35,010 bases of DNA from Candidatus Bipolaricaulota bacterium (GCA_021735185.1 JAIPHN010000004.1:1-35010); one strand, 5' to 3'. Numbered from the stretch's first letter, positions 8,845-18,432 are shown. Notes: a model not told the origin generated them from the sequence alone. Made by a program: numbers and translations.

Positions 8845-11800
8845 TCAAGCTGAACTAGACTCTACGGGAGTTAACTCTTCTTCCTCTTCCTCGGTTTCTT
8901 CAGGCTGACCGCGTTCTTCGTAATCGTCTTCAAACCCGGTTCCAACCGCGACCTTCTTCCCTACAATTATATTCGGTTTAAGTCCTTTTAATTCGTCGGA
9001 TTGACCGCTCAAAGCGGCGTTTGTTAAAGCTGAAGTCGTTCTCTGGAACGAAGCTGCGGAAAGCCAGCCCTTGGTCTTCAGAGCGGACTTCGAGATACGT
9101 AGCAACTGGCGATCCCCTTCGGGTAGCTTAAACTCTTTAATTCGAACTTTTTCTATTTCCCCGTCGACGATCACGTCTAATTCTTCCACACCGGAATCGG
9201 TCGCGTGATCAAGCAGGTCCTTCGTAACCGTCTCCCCTTCTTTTGCCACCAAACGCTTACCTTTGTATACGTCCTCTGCCACTTTCCGTCCGGTGATCTC
9301 GCCTTTACGCTCCCGGATAAGTTCGTTTTTCTTGCGCAGTTTCGTCACGACGTTGCGGAATTCCTCGAGCGTAATCAGTTCGTTCTGTGTCAGCTCCGAG
9401 TCTCCTCTGTCGCTAACGATTACGTTATTTAACATCTGAGCAATTATGATCTCGACATGCGTATCTTTAATATCCACGCCCTGACTCTTGTAGACTTTTT
9501 GTATTTCAGTAAGCAAGTACTCGTAAGTTCGATCCACCCCTGCCTTGTCCAGTAAGTTATGCGGAGGTATAACACCTTTTGACAGCTGTTCTCCAGGCTT
9601 TACCTTGTCCCCGATATCGACGACCGGGGAGTGAGTCACGTTTACCGAATCACTGTAGCGATAATTTACGTGGACGAAATCGTCTTCCGTCTCTTCGAGG
9701 GAATCTATGATTAATTTTCTCCCCGCCGGCCTATCTATGGTGAATAGTGTTTTGCCCTTCTTGACCTTTTCACCATCTGCCACTTCAGGAATCATTGACT
9801 CCGAGAGCGGGATCCTCTTTCTTCCGTCTTCCGGCTGGAATATAATGAGGGAATCTTCCGTCTTTACCAGAACACCTGATTTGTCCGCCTTCAGGCTATC
9901 CGACCTCGTAAGGTCAATCAACTCCTCGCCTTCTTCGACCCCTTCGCCTTCTTCTACAAGTGGCTTAGCCATCGGGGGAATTAAATGTTCGACATAATTT
10001 CCTTCGCTATCCGTAAGAGTTATAAGTCGTTTCTCTCTATTAATTTCCTCTACAGTGCCACCGCGTTTCGCGAAGACCTGCTCCAGCTCGACTTCTTCGG
10101 AAAGGATATCGCCTTTTTCGACGAATTCTCCCGAGGGTTTCGTTATTTCTATCCCGTCCGGTAATTCGTAATAAGCATCGGAACGGCTCATCAACAAGTA
10201 CATAACCGTTCTACCGTCTTCTTCTACTAGCCTGACTGTACCCGCGTGGGGACTGGTTGTATCTACCACTTCGGAAAGGGTGACCTCTTCTTCGGGCTCA
10301 ACCAGACAAAGAGCCGAAGGCAGGGTAAGTTTCTGTGGCTCGCCCTCTATATCAATCCTTATTCCTTCCTCGGTATCCTTCATCTCAGTAACGTGTCCTT
10401 CTATATCCGTTATCGTGGCCTGAGCACTTTTTGTAGTTTTCCTTGCTTCAAAGAGCTCTTCCGCTCTCGGTAGTCCCTGCGTGATATCCTCTCCAGCAAC
10501 ACCGCCGGAGTGGAAAGTCCTCATAGTTAACTGTGTTCCGGGTTCACCAATCGATTGAGCAGCAATAATTCCCGCGGCCTCACCCCTATCGATAAGTTCA
10601 TGAGTTGACATATCCATACCGTAGCATTCCTGACAGACCCCCTTCTCAGTCTCACAGGTAACAGGCGACCTAACTACGATCCTGGGTCGAACTTCCAATT
10701 CTTCGATGCCACTCTCTTTTATCCTTTCCAGTTCAACCGGGCCGATTAATTCATCTTTGCTGACAATAACGTGGCCAGATTCCGGTTCTTCTATGGCATT
10801 TAAACTATTGGTGCCAATGACTTTTTCCGCATCCGCCTCGCTCAAACTTACCGAAACCTGTTTACTGGCCAGCTGGGATGCGAGCTCTTTACCAACTAAC
10901 TCCCCTTCCTCTACCATCACCGTACCGTCTTCGGGATCTATCACGGGCTCTGCCAGGATCTTTCCATAGACACGCTCTTCAATTCCCTCCATAAGTTCTC
11001 CTCCATCGTACCTGAGCGGATCTACTTCGAGCCCTCTATTGGTTCCACAGTCGGATTCTCGCACTACTATATTGGACACTGCTTCTACCAATCTTCTAGT
11101 AAGATAGCCCGAATCGGCCGTTTTCAACGCAGTATCAGCCGTTCCCTTTCTCCCCCCGTGGGTCGAGATAAAGTATTCCATCATATCCAGACCCTCACGA
11201 AAGTTCGACTTTACGGGCATCTCTATTACATTGCCCGAAGGATCGGCCATCAACCCACGCATACCTGCCAGCTGTTTTACCTGGTCGGCACTTCCCCTGG
11301 CTCCTGAACCAACCATCATCTGAAGCGGATTAAATTTGTTCTCTGCATAATTATTCATTGTCGCTTCTTCAACCCGGTCCACGGTTTCGTGCCATATATC
11401 GACAATCGTGGACGCCCTTTCATCCTCGGAGGCAAGCCCCTTATCAAACATCCCGTTTATTTCTTCTACCCTGTCCATTGCCTGCTCGAGTATCCGGGAT
11501 TTTTCCGGTGGTTCGATACAGTCTTTGGTTGAAATCGTTAGGGCTGACTTAGTTGCCTCCGAAAATCCAAGTTCCTTCAGGTTATCCAGCAAGCTAACCA
11601 GTCTTTCGTTTCCGTATTCCTCGTAAACTTCCATCAAAATCTTGGACACGTCTGATGACTCGAACCGCTTATCGTAGTTTCTGAGATCTTCCGGGAACAA
11701 CTCGTTCAGTTTTGCCCGCCCCAGGGTAGTGTCCTTCAGATCACCGTTAATTCGTATCTTAATCGGGGCATGTAAGCTAACGACATCGTTATCGTAAGCC

Positions 11801-13809
11801 CGTTTTGCTTCTCTGAGATTCGCGAAGTACTTTCCTTTACCCTTACCTTCTTCATCTACCTCCGAGAGATAGTAGTAAGCATAAATCTGATCCTGAGTTG
11901 GCTTGGTCAGCGGTCCGCCATCCGCAGGGGACAAAAGGTTCTTGGACGACAGCATTATATCGCGAGATTCTTCAACGGCTTCCCTTGTCAGCGGGAGGTG
12001 GATTGCCATCTGGTCCCCGTCGAAGTCAGCATTGTAAGGAGGACAAACATGCGGATGTATGTGGATTGCATCACCGTCAACTAATTTAGGCTCAAATGCC
12101 TCAATCCCCAGCCTGTGGAGAGTCGGAGCTCGATTGAGCAAAACCGGCCTCTCTTTTAGCAGTTCTTCCAGGTAATCCCATATCTCTGGCATATCTCCCG
12201 CCATGGCTTTGTTTTTGACTTCGTTGTAGTCCGAATACGTAGTATCGTCAAGATACCGGGTTACAAATGGCTTGAACAATTCAAGGGCCATCTTCTTCGG
12301 TACCCCGCATTCCCATAGCTTTAATTCCGGGTCGATAACGATAACTGCTCGTCCTGAATAGTCAACTCGTCTCCCCAGAAGATTCCTTCTCAATCGCCCG
12401 TGTTTTCCTGAAATTCTGTCTGAAAGAGATTTAAGCGGTCGATCATCCTTGCCCCGAATAGGCGTGTTCTTCTTTTCATTGTGGATAATTGCATCTACTG
12501 ATTCCTGAAGCATCCGCCGCTCGTTTCTCAGTATGACCTCGGGCGCTCCCATATCCTCGAGGCGCTTTAACCTGTTATTCCTGTTGATGATTCTTCGATA
12601 GAGATCGTTAAGATCAGTCGTGGCGAACTTTCCCCCTTCAAGATGAACGATCGGCCTCAGGTCAGGTGGCAGTACTGGAATTGCCTCCAGTGCTATATAA
12701 TTGGACTTGTTGCCCGAATCCCTCAATTTTTCTGCGACACTGAGTCTTTTTGAGAGCTTGTTCTTTGCGGTTTTGGAGGTTTCTTTCTCCAGACGATCAC
12801 TTAATTCCTGACTTAATTCTTCGAGATCGATATTTTCCAGAAGCCCTTTAATCCCCTTTGCCCCCGTAAAGGCCGAAAAACCAGCGGGGTAAAGCCTCTC
12901 ATAAGCCTCTTTCCCAAGCTGACTGATTTTCTGCCCGACCTCCAGCGGGACGTCTTCGTCTTCCACGGAAGTAACCAGAAAAGCCAGGTTATCAACTTCT
13001 TCCTGCGCCGGCTCGGATTCTATCTCGTCCCCGTACCGGGATTTCAGCATGTCATGAAAAGTTTCAGAGCATACCTCTCCCACGGGAGCCTCGGCAATCA
13101 ACTCCCCTTCTTCGACTTCATCGCCGTCACTCACTTCCATAATCACGTCTTCCGAGAGGGGGTACTCTTCCTCGCCAACTGAAACTAAAGCAATTCCTTC
13201 ACCGTTTTGAAGTTTCTTGTGCTCTATCGATACTTCCCCCGCTTCTTCCGCGTTAATCTTTGGCGCATCATTTATTACCATTCCGTTTTCAGTCTTGAAA
13301 TCTATATGGCGAGAGAGTATTTCGAGTTCAGAACTATATAGACGCTCCCCTTCTCTTAGTTTGTCGTTATCGGTGGAGGTAACTATCGAAATATCTTCCA
13401 GAGTAGTTTCCGCTTCGTAGTAAGCTATCTTCCGCAGCGTCTTCTTCTTTATATTCAGAAGTTTGCTCAATGGGCTCGATATGCCCTTTAAAAACCAAAA
13501 ATGGATAACCGGGCTGGCGAGCTCTATATGGCCCATGTTCTTCCGCCGGACGGACGAATCGGTCACCAGTACACCACACTTCTCACAGCTTATTCCCTCG
13601 TACTTCTTCCCCTCGTACTTTCCGCAGGCACACTTATAATCCTCTTCGGGGCCAAATATCTCTTCTGCGTAAAGCCCACCCTTTTCCGGCTTATGGGTCC
13701 GATAATTTATCGTTTCTGATTCCGTAACTTCACCGTGAGACCACCTTCTTATCTCTTCCGGCGAAGCAAACATAAGTTTTACTTCTTTGATCTCATCACC
13801 CGACAACAT
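8845..13809 (-). CDS. rpoC: DNA-directed RNA polymerase subunit beta' (1654 aa, with insertions)
   Basis: N-terminal Zn site CACGKYEGKKYEGISCEKCGV, catalytic YNADFDGDQMAIHLPL, GEPGTQLTMRTFHSGGVA trigger-loop region, GLPRAEELFEAR. Confidence 0.97.
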   Translation of the reverse strand: MLSGDEIKEVKLMFASPEEIRRWSHGEVTESETINYRTHKPEKGGLYAEEIFGPEEDYKCACGKYEGKKYEGISCEKCGVLVTDSSVRRKNMGHIELASPVIHFWFLKGISSPLSKLLNIKKKTLRKIAYYEAETTLEDISIVTSTDNDKLREGERLYSSELEILSRHIDFKTENGMVINDAPKINAEEAGEVSIEHKKLQNGEGIALVSVGEEEYPLSEDVIMEVSDGDEVEEGELIAEAPVGEVCSETFHDMLKSRYGDEIESEPAQEEVDNLAFLVTSVEDEDVPLEVGQKISQLGKEAYERLYPAGFSAFTGAKGIKGLLENIDLEELSQELSDRLEKETSKTAKNKLSKRLSVAEKLRDSGNKSNYIALEAIPVLPPDLRPIVHLEGGKFATTDLNDLYRRIINRNNRLKRLEDMGAPEVILRNERRMLQESVDAIIHNEKKNTPIRGKDDRPLKSLSDRISGKHGRLRRNLLGRRVDYSGRAVIVIDPELKLWECGVPKKMALELFKPFVTRYLDDTTYSDYNEVKNKAMAGDMPEIWDYLEELLKERPVLLNRAPTLHRLGIEAFEPKLVDGDAIHIHPHVCPPYNADFDGDQMAIHLPLTREAVEESRDIMLSSKNLLSPADGGPLTKPTQDQIYAYYYLSEVDEEGKGKGKYFANLREAKRAYDNDVVSLHAPIKIRINGDLKDTTLGRAKLNELFPEDLRNYDKRFESSDVSKILMEVYEEYGNERLVSLLDNLKELGFSEATKSALTISTKDCIEPPEKSRILEQAMDRVEEINGMFDKGLASEDERASTIVDIWHETVDRVEEATMNNYAENKFNPLQMMVGSGARGSADQVKQLAGMRGLMADPSGNVIEMPVKSNFREGLDMMEYFISTHGGRKGTADTALKTADSGYLTRRLVEAVSNIVVRESDCGTNRGLEVDPLRYDGGELMEGIEERVYGKILAEPVIDPEDGTVMVEEGELVGKELASQLASKQVSVSLSEADAEKVIGTNSLNAIEEPESGHVIVSKDELIGPVELERIKESGIEELEVRPRIVVRSPVTCETEKGVCQECYGMDMSTHELIDRGEAAGIIAAQSIGEPGTQLTMRTFHSGGVAGEDITQGLPRAEELFEARKTTKSAQATITDIEGHVTEMKDTEEGIRIDIEGEPQKLTLPSALCLVEPEEEVTLSEVVDTTSPHAGTVRLVEEDGRTVMYLLMSRSDAYYELPDGIEITKPSGEFVEKGDILSEEVELEQVFAKRGGTVEEINREKRLITLTDSEGNYVEHLIPPMAKPLVEEGEGVEEGEELIDLTRSDSLKADKSGVLVKTEDSLIIFQPEDGRKRIPLSESMIPEVADGEKVKKGKTLFTIDRPAGRKLIIDSLEETEDDFVHVNYRYSDSVNVTHSPVVDIGDKVKPGEQLSKGVIPPHNLLDKAGVDRTYEYLLTEIQKVYKSQGVDIKDTHVEIIIAQMLNNVIVSDRGDSELTQNELITLEEFRNVVTKLRKKNELIRERKGEITGRKVAEDVYKGKRLVAKEGETVTKDLLDHATDSGVEELDVIVDGEIEKVRIKEFKLPEGDRQLLRISKSALKTKGWLSAASFQRTTSALTNAALSGQSDELKGLKPNIIVGKKVAVGTGFEDDYEERGQPEETEEEEEELTPVESSSA

Positions 13810-14252
13810 CCATAATCACCTCACTGATAATAAACCAACCACACGTAAAACTTTACAGGGAATAATTTTATAACCAGCTGAAAACCGATATCGGCAATTT
13901 AATTACCCATTACCTGAACCGGAAAATAACAGCCGAGTAAAAAGGCCACAAATTGTTGACTGAAAAGAAAACAAATTATTTCGCCGAGAATTCATGAGCA
14001 ACGGCTCCAATTTTCAAACAATAAATCGGCGTTCGGCTTTGGAAAGACAGTCATTCGAATTGACTTAACCCGACCGGCGAAACATCACAAAAACGGGAAA
14101 ACGAAGTGAAAACCAAAAAACAGCACCCCTTTTACAGAACTAACCCGTCAATAATAATTGCAAAATCTAGCTATTTTTGATCGATTCCTCCAGACTGGAA
14201 CAGTAATCGGACAACTGGACAATTCCTTTTAGATTGAACAACTTTTCCTCTA

Positions 14253-14555
14253 TCAGCTCTCTCCCTTCTTGCTCGATTCCTTTGCGCCCTTTGTTTCCGT
14301 TTCACCTGACTCATTTTTACCACCATTTTCGTTAACTTTGCCGCTACCACCATTACCCTTGTGACTACCGTTCCCGCCGTAATCAGTCCGGTAAAAACCG
14401 CTACCTTTAAACCTTATCCCGACACTCGAAATCATTCTTTCAGTATCCCCACTTCTACATTCAGGGCACTCTGGGTCCTCGTCCTTCTTGCCGTTCTTTT
14501 TCAGGACTTTGAAAGTATTATCACATTCGTCACAACGATATTTGTATAATGGCAT
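14253..14555 (-). CDS. FmdB-family putative regulatory zinc-ribbon protein with Gly/Asn/Lys-rich tail
   Basis: MPLYKYRCDECDNTFKVL...PECPECRSGDTERMISSVGIRFKGSGFYRTDY is the FmdB/CxxC_CxxC_SSSS signature; internal ATG at 14555 preferred over 14582. Confidence 0.9.
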   Translation of the reverse strand: MPLYKYRCDECDNTFKVLKKNGKKDEDPECPECRSGDTERMISSVGIRFKGSGFYRTDYGGNGSHKGNGGSGKVNENGGKNESGETETKGAKESSKKGES

Positions 14556-14771
14556 AACTCCCTCCACCTCTACTTGGGTCACTAACCAGTCTAAGAATCC
14601 GATACCACCTTTTCCCGTGAAGTCTAATATTTTTGATGATAATTTTTAATATATAACTTGGTACCAAAATAAGGTTGGGTACACTAACTTGGATAAGAAA
14701 AAACGGCCGTATCAAATAAAGTCCAACAAAAACTGCTCACCAATTATAAGGCAGGTGGGGACGATTTCAAC

Positions 14772-16811
14772 TCATTCAAGAAAGTCTTTCCAATCATCTC
14801 CTCCCCCACTCCTCACCCTGGAATTATTTCTCTTTCGGGTAGGATTATCACTCCCGTTTTCCACGTTTTTCAATTCTTCATCAGGTATTTCTTCCAGAAA
14901 CCGCGAAGGGCGGTGACTAAACCTTTGCCCGTAGAGGTATCTGCTGTCCGTATAACTGATCAGTACCCTCTCTTTGGCCCGGGTCAACCCAACGTAGCAC
15001 AACCTCCTTTCCTCTTCCAGCCTTTGTTCATCAAGCGACCTCTTATGGGGTAACAAACCGTCTTCCATTGCCGGCATGAAGACGTAACCAAATTCCAGGC
15101 CTTTTGCGGAGTGAAGAGTTAACAGGGAGACCTTATCCCTCTGATCTTCAAAGTCGTCTACGTCTGATTCGAGTGCCACGTTCTCCAGAAAATCCTCAAG
15201 TTCGAGGTCTTCAGAACTGGCTTCCTGTATTTGGCCGATCAACTCTCGCACATTGTTTTTTCTATCCTCGGCGGATTCGGGATCGTACTCTTTGTCAAGG
15301 CAAGAAAAGTACTCGACATCCGCGACCAATTCTTTTACAAACCTGACAAGATCCAATTCCTCCCGTCGCTGACGGAGCTTTTCTATTAATTCAGCGAAGG
15401 AATTCAGTTGCGACTTCTGACGCCCCGAAATCCCGGGACAATCCTCAATTTCCGCCAATTTTTCCCACAGCGATGCGTCTTCTGCTCTAGCACACTGTCT
15501 TATTGCTTCTTCCGTTTTCGCTCCTATCCCCCTTCTCGGTGTATTAATTATCCTGAGAAGGTGGAGATCGTCGTGCGGATTACAAATCACACGTAGATAA
15601 GCCAAAACATCCTTTATTTCCTTCCTCTCGTAAAACCTGGTCCCTCTAACTATTTCGTAAGGGATGTTTCTCTCAACCAGCTTTTTCTCTATTCCTCGTG
15701 ATAGGGGATTAACCCTGTATAATACAGCTATCTCCCCTAACTTCACGCCGTCACGGCGGAGTTTATTTATCCGTCGAGCCAGGAAATTCGCTTCCTCTTC
15801 TTCATCGCTGGCATTGTAGACGAATAGACCCTCGCCCTCTCCCCGTTTCGGCTGCATTTTTTTCTGCTTCCGCAGCTGGTTATTTTTTATTACCGCATTT
15901 GCCGCCCTGAGTATCGGCTTTTTTGAGCGATAATTCTTCGATAGATGGATTACTTTAGCGTCAGTGTAATCTTCCTCGAATTCGAGAATGTTGCTAACGT
16001 CTGCTCCTCTCCAGCCAAAAATGGCCTGATCATCGTCCCCGACGACGCAGATATTATCCTCCGGGTGAGCCAGCTGGCTGGCAAATACGTATTGGGCGTG
16101 GTTCGTGTCCTGATACTCATCCACCAGAAGGAAATCGAAATTTTCCCTCCAGGCCCGCACGGGCTCCGGGTCTTCCTCCAGCAATACAGTGGGAATACGA
16201 ATCAAATCACCGAAATCAAGACCGTTCCATTCTTCCAGTTTCTCCTGATAATTTTTATAGACGCGGCTTACTATCCTTAGCATGTAATCATCGATCTTTC
16301 CCGCCATTTCCGCGCGGAAGTCTTCGGGACCGATCAATTCGTTTTTCGCGTCATTGATGAAAGAAGCAATCATGCCAGGCTGGTATTCTTCGGTAGAAAT
16401 ATCCTGATCAATCATGATTTCCTTCACTGCTTTCTTCTGGTCGGACTGGTCGTATATCGTGAAAAACCTGTCATAACCACGATCAAGCGTTTCGATCACC
16501 TGACGGAGGAGCTGGGCCCCAAGGGCGTGGAAAGTCCCCAGCCAAGGAGATCTTCCGGATAGTTGAACCGGCAACAACTTTCCCAGTCTCTGATCCATCT
16601 CCTCGGATGCCTTATTCGTGAATGTAAGCCCAAGAATACTTTCGGGATTTACGTCATATTGATCGATCAGGTACGCTATTCTATGAGTTATTACTCTTGT
16701 TTTACCGCTCCCTGCCCCCGAAAGAACCAGCAATGGCCCCTCGAAGTGGGTCACGGCTTTAACCTGTTCCGGGTTCAAATCACGCAAAAGCTTGTTTTCA
16801 GAATTATTCAT
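14772..16811 (-). CDS. pcrA: UvrD/PcrA-type superfamily 1 DNA helicase
   Basis: LNPEQVKAVTHFEGPLLVLSGAGSGKTRVITHRIAYLI, LLVDEYQDTNHAQY, VVGDDDQAIFGWRGAD, LLTLHSAKGLEF. Confidence 0.95.
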   Translation of the reverse strand: MNNSENKLLRDLNPEQVKAVTHFEGPLLVLSGAGSGKTRVITHRIAYLIDQYDVNPESILGLTFTNKASEEMDQRLGKLLPVQLSGRSPWLGTFHALGAQLLRQVIETLDRGYDRFFTIYDQSDQKKAVKEIMIDQDISTEEYQPGMIASFINDAKNELIGPEDFRAEMAGKIDDYMLRIVSRVYKNYQEKLEEWNGLDFGDLIRIPTVLLEEDPEPVRAWRENFDFLLVDEYQDTNHAQYVFASQLAHPEDNICVVGDDDQAIFGWRGADVSNILEFEEDYTDAKVIHLSKNYRSKKPILRAANAVIKNNQLRKQKKMQPKRGEGEGLFVYNASDEEEEANFLARRINKLRRDGVKLGEIAVLYRVNPLSRGIEKKLVERNIPYEIVRGTRFYERKEIKDVLAYLRVICNPHDDLHLLRIINTPRRGIGAKTEEAIRQCARAEDASLWEKLAEIEDCPGISGRQKSQLNSFAELIEKLRQRREELDLVRFVKELVADVEYFSCLDKEYDPESAEDRKNNVRELIGQIQEASSEDLELEDFLENVALESDVDDFEDQRDKVSLLTLHSAKGLEFGYVFMPAMEDGLLPHKRSLDEQRLEEERRLCYVGLTRAKERVLISYTDSRYLYGQRFSHRPSRFLEEIPDEELKNVENGSDNPTRKRNNSRVRSGGGDDWKDFLE

Positions 16812-16862
16812 GAGTATTTGATATCCGCGATATAGATAAAATTGATGATGGTTAAGTAATTT

Positions 16863-17855
16863 TTATAGTGAAAAATCGTCTAACTCGCCGTCTACCAGTG
16901 GGAGAACGTCGATCGTGTAGGTCTCGTTATCGTTTTCGAACCTGTAATTAACTGGAACCCTGACGTTCCTCTCGATTTCACTCCTCGTCACCGTTATCCT
17001 GGCTGCAAGATTTACTATCTCGTCGACTGCACTATCCGTCTTTTTTTTCCATTCGGACCTGACTAAAGCCATAGGTCCCTCACAGGTCGGGAGATAAAAA
17101 CGCAAATCCCTTGGCAGAAAATAATTATGCAATTCCCTTTTTTCATCAGAATCCTCACCCAACACGACTTTTGTATCCGGGGAAATTTTGTAATATTTAT
17201 CGAAGTCCAGCAGGCGCATATCATTTATATTGAACCCACCCTCACGTGCTAAGTCTTCCAGTCGTCCCCGATAATTTTGATCTGTCAGCTTGCAGCGCTC
17301 TTCCGCCCCATAGTAATCTATCTCCTTCTCTATACCGAGTTTACCGGCAAGGTCCTGCAACGATTCCCGATCTTCTGGATTATCGTATTTAGTATCAACC
17401 CTGACTTCTTTCCCAGCTATGGACTCAGGTAAATTTGAACAGAGAGGACGAAAAACTTTTTCTTCCACCCCGGCCCGACGGTCCAATTCTGCCAGTTCCC
17501 CTTCCTCAAAGTTAAAAACGTTATCGCCAGATACCAGGAAATCAGCATTCACCCTAGCGAGAAATTCTCCTCCGACTTCTAGCAGGGTAACTTTACACGC
17601 ATCACAGTACCCGTCACCACTGTCCAGATCCTCAGAGGAAGCAATCCCCTTGGTCTCGCGCTTAATGGACTTACTTCTGAACTGAGAATCGGGCCACAAC
17701 CTATTTGCAAGCTCTTTTATATCATCGTAGTGTCTGAAAAACGGGGAGCGAAACGTAAGGATAATAACAGGGTCCATTTCGCAATAATTTATTGCTATCT
17801 CCGTGGCAATTGAACTTGAAAGGCTGCCCGAGAAAAGCGAAACGGCCTCTGGCAT
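16863..17855 (-). CDS. Divergent PP-loop (tRNA-thiolase-like) protein with C-terminal DUF814/NFACT-R-like segment
   Basis: SLFSGSLSSSIATEI at the PP-loop position, GYCDACKVTLLEVGGEFLARVNADFLVSGD, RPLCSNLPES, CKLTD...GRLEDL..., KVVLGEDSDEKRELHNYFLPRDLRFYLPTCEGPMALVRS resembling the xxVGRNxxEN..GP.ALLRG segment. Confidence 0.6.
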   Translation of the reverse strand: MPEAVSLFSGSLSSSIATEIAINYCEMDPVIILTFRSPFFRHYDDIKELANRLWPDSQFRSKSIKRETKGIASSEDLDSGDGYCDACKVTLLEVGGEFLARVNADFLVSGDNVFNFEEGELAELDRRAGVEEKVFRPLCSNLPESIAGKEVRVDTKYDNPEDRESLQDLAGKLGIEKEIDYYGAEERCKLTDQNYRGRLEDLAREGGFNINDMRLLDFDKYYKISPDTKVVLGEDSDEKRELHNYFLPRDLRFYLPTCEGPMALVRSEWKKKTDSAVDEIVNLAARITVTRSEIERNVRVPVNYRFENDNETYTIDVLPLVDGELDDFSL

Positions 17856-17898
17856 AAATACAGCTCCCGATTACGAACCCCTGGCCGAAAAGAAATTA

Positions 17899-18432
17899 TT
17901 AAAATTGAGGGTCAATTAACCCGTACTGACCGTCGTCCCTGTGGTAAAGGATATTGACCTTATCGCTCTCCGAATTAACGAAGACTAAAAAGTTTCTATT
18001 ATATGAGTCAAGCTGTAATGCCGCCTCGTCCGGGGCCATCGGTTTTTTAAAATATATATCCGTCTGTATTATTTCCCTTTCATCCTCGTCTTCAGAGGAA
18101 GTCTCGAAAGCAAGCCCCTTTAAACTGTCTACGTCCCCCTTATGTTTATCCTTCAATTTTTCCTTGAACTTCTTCAACTGTCGCTCCAGTTTATCCATTG
18201 CGCTATCGATTGAAACATACATATCGTCGGACTCCGCCGACGCTTTTAGCACCTTCTTATTGATCAAGTGGGTAAATACCGTGACCAGCCTTCTTTCTTT
18301 TTCCACGTCCATTGTAACTTCCACGCTTATTATTCCATCAAAAAACTTCTGTAGGCTCTCAGCTTTTGATATCGCGTACTCCCGCAAAGGATCGCTTTGC
18401 TCCATGTGTCTTTCTTCTATTTTTACTTTCAT
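17899..18432 (-). CDS. hpf: Long-form ribosome hibernation promoting factor (HPF/RaiA)
   Basis: MKVKIEERHMEQSDPLREYAISKAESLQKFF... plus C-terminal domain FKKPMAPDEAALQLDSYNRNFLVFVNSESDKVNILYHRDDGQYGLIDP. Confidence 0.93.
   Translation of the reverse strand: MKVKIEERHMEQSDPLREYAISKAESLQKFFDGIISVEVTMDVEKERRLVTVFTHLINKKVLKASAESDDMYVSIDSAMDKLERQLKKFKEKLKDKHKGDVDSLKGLAFETSSEDEDEREIIQTDIYFKKPMAPDEAALQLDSYNRNFLVFVNSESDKVNILYHRDDGQYGLIDPQF

Noticed and set aside
13867-13897. Candidate rpoC promoter TTGCCG...TATAAA
   Set aside because: Spacer is 19 bp and the hexamers are imperfect; too weak to report as a feature.
13983-14035. CGCCGA...TCGGCG inverted repeat upstream of rpoC
   Set aside because: Only 6 bp stem with a roughly 40-nt loop; expected by chance at this length.
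13810-14252. Possible rpoB remnant upstream of rpoC
   Set aside because: The ORF track shows no substantial coding frame here and I recognised no RpoB C-terminal motif; treated as non-coding.
14171-14353. 60-aa ORF overlapping the fmdB 3' end
   Set aside because: Shifted-frame reading of the fmdB low-complexity tail; no independent support.
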